Assembly (NCBI GenBank): GCA_963920635.1 | Contig: OY987308.1 | Span: forward strand, 9,924,225 to 9,988,224 | Source of the DNA: Pseudeuparius sepicola | Lineage: Eukaryota > Arthropoda > Insecta > Coleoptera > Anthribidae | Direction: 5' to 3' | DNA: 64,000 nucleotides | Part shown: in pieces, positions 58,819-64,000 of the stretch | Numbering within the stretch: position 1 is the stretch's first letter | Layout of the letters: every line of letters starts with the position of its first letter | Position numbers and translations under genes: made by a program | The notes under the pieces: model-generated | Told to the model about the DNA's origin: nothing | The model's input: only the letters and a program-made list of their open reading frames with translations | Databases searched by the model: none

Positions 58819-59639
58819 CTGTATATTTTAAACTAAATCACAAAATATAAAACAAACAATAAATACTTATCCAAATTACTAAGAAGCATTGGGAAAAAAA
58901 CAGTTAAAACGTAAAAAATATATTAGTATTCTGTCTTATCGATAAAATCCAATGTTTTCATTGGTCGAACGTAAGAACGTAATGTAAGAAGTTAAAAGTT
59001 GACAAATTTCTTACGGAAACGTTACGTTACGGCATACGTTACGTAAATCTATAAATTGCTCGGTCTATTTTTGTATATTTCAACTTCTTACGGTTGCATT
59101 ACGGTTACGTTACATCAAGCTATAAATCCAGCTTTTAGCCCGATTTATAAACTTTGACATTTGACATTGGAAAGTTGTACATCGAAGATTTTATATTAGT
59201 ATTTATAAACTCGGTAATTGTTTACTTTCACTACTTCTCTCTGATTGGCGCAATTTTTTTGTACACCTGTGTACTTTGTGTCGCTGATCACGAATCTGCG
59301 AGAATTTTTCTGCGGAAACCTGTAGTTTTCGAGTTACAAGTCATTTCAATGAATAAAGGACCACAGGAAGGAGCCTGATGTAATTTAGCTGCAATAAAGT
59401 AGTGAAGTGGCCATATTGTTCATCCACATTCCACGTCATTATAACCTCGCTGGAGGCTAGTTAAATGTCGGTTGATAGTTTTGTACACTGTAACCAGTGT
59501 TTGTGTTTGTAAATGGTTCTTGATTCCTGCGCGAGGATTACCCACCTGATGCGAGGCAAAAAGGACAATATGGTCAGTTGTGCGGCTTGTGGTTGTTCCT
59601 TAACTTCGAAATAAACTTTTGGCTGTAACATTTCATAGG
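58819..59639. repeat. CGTTACG-rich repeat and inverted copy of the window's right end
   Basis: 58970-59130 is packed with GTTACGTTACG and TTCTTACGG-type motifs. 59130-59200 matches the reverse complement of 14541-14640 (GGGCTTAATGTCGG end). 59205-59305 (TGATTGGCGCAATTTTTTT, CTGATCACGAATCTGCGAGA) is repeated inverted at 63870-63980. The 74- and 82-codon frames here are not called. Confidence 0.6.
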
Positions 59640-59641
59640 TA

Positions 59642-61873
59642 CAGGGTGGCCCATCCAAGCGGAAAAAGTGTGCTACGTGGAGACACGTTAACATAAAATC
59701 GTCATTCAAAAAATGAGATTGTAGTAAAAATTAAGGGGAATTCGAGGGTGTACCCTAATTTTGTATACGGGGGTCGGTAAAAAAGTTATCGCGAAAAAAC
59801 ATTTTATGCAAAATAAAAGAAAATATTTTTTACCTACACATCCATTAGAGAATCTTTAAGTAGTATTCCCGAATATTCAGTTTTTTAATATAACTTCCGG
59901 TTATAGCGGAAATGAAAGTGGTTTTCTCTATTTTACAACTTACACATTTCTCTTAACCATCACAGGATTCCTTTTTTAATTCTGAATCCAACGATATATA
60001 ATTTGACCTATTTATCTCCAACCGTTTCCGAGATATTTATCAGAGAAGCTCCATCAAACTAGATACATGGTCTCATGGTCGGTGTCTGATGTTCGATCTG
60101 AGTAGGCCAAACAATAAAACCAAATTTATGACAAATCAAGTCAGCCATGATAATAAAACTGACAATCGAGTAGGCTGTCAATTCAATATTTCTATTTACG
60201 TGTCAGATTAGTCTAAAATTTTGTTGCTGAAGCTGTTAGTAGTTGCAGTTTAAAAAATGTTTTTGAAAGAAGAATGCTGTGATATTTTAGAGATCTTCAT
60301 CAAAAATGATAAAAGATACGTAGAAACTTTGAGGGAGTATTCTCGTAAATATCCAAATAGAAATGTTCCGAGTGCTTCATTTATATGTAAGCTGTATCGA
60401 AGATTCAGATCGACAGGAAGTGTGATTAGAAAGAGAAAAAAAGGGTTTAGAATTAGTGAGGACGAGATAGAACCAATTTTAAATTATTTCAGAAGAAATA
60501 ACGAAAAATCTCAGAGAGATGCAGCGAGAGACTTACAAATTCCCCGGTCTACAATACAAAGGGTAATGAAATTAAGCAAATTTAAAGCCTTCAAAATATT
60601 ACCTGTTCAAAGGCTATTCCCTGGAGATGCTGCAAGAAGACTGGAATATTGTCAAACAATGTTAAACTTTTATTTTGCAAGGGGTGGAGCTGGATTTTTT
60701 AAACAAATTATTTGGTCCGATGAAGCTACATTTACAATGGCGGGAATATACAACCGGAAAAATAGTATATTTTGGTCTGTTGACAATCCACGGGCATTTC
60801 GTGAAGTTGTGAAATCCGGCAGAAATTCCGTGGGTGTTTAGCCCTCTATTTTATTCAGGAAGTATGACAGGTAGGAAATACCTACATTTAATCCAGAACG
60901 AATTGGAACAATACTTTGACCAGTTGCCATTAATTTTTCTTAACCAACTCCAAGAAAGACAATTAATATGGCAGTAAGATGGCGCTTCCTTCCATAACTG
61001 TGGGCCCATAACGGAATTTTTGAACAATTCGTTTGAAAATTGAATTGGTAAACATGGAAGGATAAGGTGTCCGCCACGTAGTCCAGATTTAACCCCCTTG
61101 GATTTTTTCTTGTGGGGGCATTTAAAAAATAAAGTTTATAAGAACCGCCCAGAAAATGTTGAGGAGATTAAAAGACGAGTAAAATTAGAAATTGATAGTT
61201 TAAACAATCGTCCCTTAATCTTTGAAAATGTAAAAAAAAAATCTTAAAAAGACTTAGGTTATGTGTAAATAATAATGGAAATCATTTTGAACATTTAATG
61301 TAAATGAACTTCTAACTAATTTTTAATAACTAATCATATTGTTGTTGTTATAATAAATATGACAATAGTAAAAATAATAAATGTTTCATAATTTCCACGA
61401 GATTTTTAATTAAGTTGAATGCAGTTGAATGGCTATAGCCACTTTAACATTCAGCCTACTCGCTTGTCAGTTTTATTATCATGGCTGACTTGATTTGTCA
61501 TAAATTTGGTTTTATTGTTTGGCCTACTCAGATCGAACATCAGACACCGACCATGAGACCATGTATCTAGTTTGATGGAGCTTCTCTGATAAATATCTCA
61601 GAAACGGTTGGAGATTCAGAATTAAAAAGGGAATCCTGTGATGGTTAAGAGAAATGTGTAAGTTGTAAAAGAGAAAACCACTTTCATTTCCGCTATAACC
61701 GGAAGTTATATTAAAAAACTGAATATTCGGGAATACTACTTAAAGGTTCTCTAATGGATGTGTAGGTAAAAAAATATATTTTTTTTATTTTTACAACCTC
61801 ATTTTTTGAATGACGATTTTATGTTAACCTGTCTCCACGTAGCACACTTTTTCCGCTTGGATGGGCCACCCTG
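59642..61873 (+). mobile_element. Mariner-like element, copy 3 (degenerate, 2232 bp)
   Basis: TA at 59640-59641 and 61874-61875. The ends CAGGGTGGCCCATCCAAGCG and CGCTTGGATGGGCCACCCTG are perfect, and TIRs extend about 440-550 bp; the left arm has ~90 bp (59740-59830) missing in the right. The family differs from copies 1 and 2 but is built the same way: long TIRs and a plus-strand transposase. Confidence 0.95.
60257..61303 (+). pseudogene. Tc1/mariner-superfamily transposase, degenerate
   Basis: Frame 1 (60257-60841) starts MFLKEECCDILEIF and has the helix-turn-helix region SQRDAARDLQIPRSTIQRVM and the first catalytic motif WSDEATFTM. After SGRNSV a short deletion loses the expected WCGI segment and shifts the frame to LFYSGSMTGRKYLHLIQNEL. 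A TAA lies directly before the second Asp (LIWQ-stop-DGASFHN) and a TGA before IGKHGRIRCPPRSPDLTPLD. I count 40 residues between the second and third Asp. A shift in an A-run precedes the C-terminus at 61303. It is related to, but clearly distinct from, the transposase at 38972. Confidence 0.9.
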
Positions 61874-61875
61874 TA

Positions 61876-63489
61876 CCTAAGTGATTTTATTCAAAGGTAA
61901 ATGTAGTTATTACTTTTTTGAGGTTAGGCATCAAAAAGCCAAACAAACTGGTAACATTCATCCGCCATACATAACAACCACATGTCTCCAGTAGGGATCG
62001 GTCCCTGCTATTTAATACAAGGCCCCTTCCTGTAGTTCTTTATTCATTGGGTCATTTTTACATCATAACCTCCAATCTCCTGTTTCTTTTTGTGTGTACA
62101 AAGCATTTCTTGCCTTACACTGTTTGCAGTGTGTTGACCAACATAAATTACTTTACACAAGTTCCAAGTTTTGCTAAATTTTCTTCAACAAATAGCAAAC
62201 GAAAGTCAAAAAGTGTAGAATATAATAATTACAGAATACTAAGGTAAGGCTGCCTTCTGCATTTGAAAAATTTGACAACTTCCTTTTGCTTTTCTTTCTG
62301 CTCCTTCTTCTTTGTAATATGGAATCGTGGCGTTCCTATGTTGGTGGAATCCATGGCCATGGCATCTAACAGAGTACCTTTCTGAAAATTGATTTTTGGA
62401 TTATTCGATTCTTGTTTGTTTAAATTTACCTATAAATTTAGGGGTCTTCCTGCAGCCGCCAAAGCGGCAGGTTAGCGGTGAGCGGTCCATCTGGCGCTGG
62501 AGTGCCTAAAATTGCTTTGGGCAAGAGGGGTTTCAATGTTTGACAGTGAATCGCTCTTTCATGTAATAATTAAATAATTATGAAAATCATTTACAATTAT
62601 ATATATATTTTAATTAGGAGCGCATATGCAAAGTAGTGAGAGGCTGTGGAGGAGGTGAAAAATAACGTGCCCAACCCACTTATAGACAGGCGTTACGATA
62701 ATATGTCAACCGTGTTGCCCAACCCACAGTTGGCATATTATGGTAACGTTTGTCTATCGTTATGTTGTGCATTGTCTTAAGCAAAAGGAAGAAGTATTTC
62801 TCCTTATACATACAACATTGAAATATAAGTAACATTAATAAACAACAAAGTAAATTATTAAACACTATTTAATTATTGTAGATATCTATAGTTGTTTTGA
62901 AAAAGTTTTAAATTCTATCTTCTGGGGCAAAATGTCGCTTGAAGATATATTCACACAAGTATTCAGAAAAGTGACACTTTTGTGACCAATCCTGGGGATT
63001 GGTTTCACCTCCCTCCATAGCCTTTCAATATTCTGAGTATGGGCTCCTACATAAAAAATACGTAATTGTAAATAATTGTGAGTAATTATTTAATTATTAC
63101 AATTTGGAAAAAAAAATGCCTCTTTCATTTTTTTAATATCTCTTTCCCTTTCGCGGAATGTTGGAGTTTTCCGATTTGCGGTCTTTTTTCAACTCTTAAC
63201 GCTTTTTCGCTTTTATTTGAAGTAAATGAAAGAATTTTCAAATGGAATGGCAGTAGGAGTATGTAATTTTTGTTACTAGTAAGGCGCTAAGGCATAAAAA
63301 AATAATTGATTGTTAATCGATATTTTTTTGAAAGTTTAATCAACCTGTTTTTTCGTAACGAAGAGTTTTTGAACCCATGTTAATATGAACTTTTCGTCTT
63401 ATTTTAACGAGTAAAGTACGCCCCTGAAAGGGTGCCGCATAGTTTTGAATCAACCTGTATAATGTATGTCCTTTTTTCGTTGATGAGCG
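61876..63489. other. No gene recognised; one hairpin
   Basis: An imperfect hairpin at 62683-62757 pairs ATAGACAGGCGTTACGATAA with its complement TTATGGTAACGTTTGTCTAT, and GCCCAACCCAC is repeated on either side (62671, 62717). 62455-62520 is locally GC-rich. Frames of 60-66 codons have no domain. No RNA gene was recognised. Confidence 0.45.
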
Positions 63490-63870
63490 CTGATGTATGG
63501 AAAAAGAAGGAGGTGTTTCTCTTTGTGCCACTCTGCAGCAATGGGCGCTGCCGTATGGAAAAAGAAGGGGGCATTCACTCCATTTATGGCAGTTGGCAGC
63601 GATGGGCGCTGGCGTATGGAAGAAGCAGGGGGCATTCGCCCCATTTGTGCCAGTCGGCAGCAATGGGCGCCTTTTGTGCCAGTTGATAATGTGGGCAGCC
63701 GACTGCCACAACAAGGGGCGAATGCCCCCTTCTTTTTCCATATGGCAGCACCCATCGATGCCGACTTGGCACAAATGGGGTGAATGTCCCCTTCTTTTTC
63801 CATACGGCAGCGCCCATCGCAGCCGACTGGCACAAATGGAGCGAATGCCCCCTTCTTTTTCCATATGGCG
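63490..63870. repeat. Back-to-back minisatellite (58-61-bp units)
   Basis: Three forward units start GTATGG at 63495, 63553 and 63614 (58- and 61-bp steps) and contain AAAAAGAAGGGGGCATTC and GCAGCRATGGGCGCTG. From about 63700 the same units run in reverse complement (GAATGCCCCCTTCTTTTTCC three times). The point of inversion is near 63690. A related fragment occurs at 23875-23930. Long open frames on both strands are a by-product of the repeat period and are not genes. Confidence 0.88.
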
Positions 63871-64000
63871 CAAAATTCTCGCAGATTCGTGATCAGCGAC
63901 ACAAAATACACAGCTATACAAAAAATCGCGCCAATCAGAGAGAAATAGTGAAAGTAAACAATTACCACAAACTCAAATTCCGTTGCCGTTTATCTTTGTC
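63871..64000. repeat. Inverted copy of 59205-59305, cut by the window end
   Basis: ATTCTCGCAGATTCGTGATCAGCGACAC and TCGCGCCAATCAGAGAGAAA-type sequence are the complement of 59205-59305. The end (GTTGCCGTTTATCTTTGTC) resembles 14465-14490. The two copies could be the ends of one ~4.8-kb element enclosing the mariner-like copy 3, or two separate insertions. Confidence 0.7.

Noticed and set aside
63340..63968. Six overlapping open frames of 83-193 codons
   Set aside because: They arise from a minisatellite whose unit length and inversion keep frames open on both strands; their translations are simple repeats of one another's shadows.

Overview
The window looks like transposon- and satellite-dense, AT-rich arthropod (most likely insect) heterochromatin or intergenic DNA. 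The evidence is the mix of element types: Tc1/mariner relatives with very long terminal inverted repeats (TIRs), a Jockey/CR1-like LINE, a THAP-domain P-element-like transposase, a pogo/Tigger-like transposase, DUF4806 proteins, dozens of TA-flanked foldback MITEs, and short GT-AG introns (one of 55 bp). I cannot name the species. I recognise no ordinary single-copy host gene and no tRNA or rRNA gene. Almost every long open frame belongs to a mobile element.

Layout. 1-10495 is a 143-bp satellite with higher-order structure, split by a 2.5-kb insertion (1340-3830) that is a deletion derivative of a DUF4806-type transposon. 10496-13337 is non-coding and holds a 1-kb foldback element. 13338-17125 is a P-element-like gene with a near-complete coding frame, a THAP domain, a tandemly duplicated in-frame exon and a MITE in an intron. 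17126-25835 is a run of MITEs (TA, TTAA, 3-bp and 8-bp target duplications) with large inverted-repeat pairs. 25836-35760 is best read as one decayed large DNA transposon. It has an octamer-rich terminus at 25836, a foldback MITE and a mariner-like element nested in it, then a five-exon DUF4806 gene and a frameshifted transposase gene on the minus strand. 35876-40690 is a 5'-truncated LINE carrying a second, near-identical and coding-intact mariner-like copy. 40690-50228 is a field of foldbacks and dispersed repeats. 50229-55608 is a decayed multi-exon transposon-type gene of an unclassified family with a 1.7-kb foldback in one intron. 56420-58620 is a 5'-truncated pogo-like transposase with a C-terminal PHD finger. 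59642-61873 is a third, degenerate mariner-like element. The right end holds a back-to-back minisatellite and an inverted copy of sequence at 59140-59305.

How the parts work together. The transposase genes (P-like, mariner-like, pogo-like, DUF4806-linked and the unclassified family) are potential sources of mobility for the surrounding non-autonomous elements. Only the mariner-like copy at 38972-40048 and, under the splice model given here, the P-like gene keep long open frames. The nesting gives an order of events: the LINE and the DUF4806 element are older than the mariner-like copies in them, and the satellite higher-order repeat is older than the insertion that splits it. All calls come from reading the sequence; no database search or alignment program was used.
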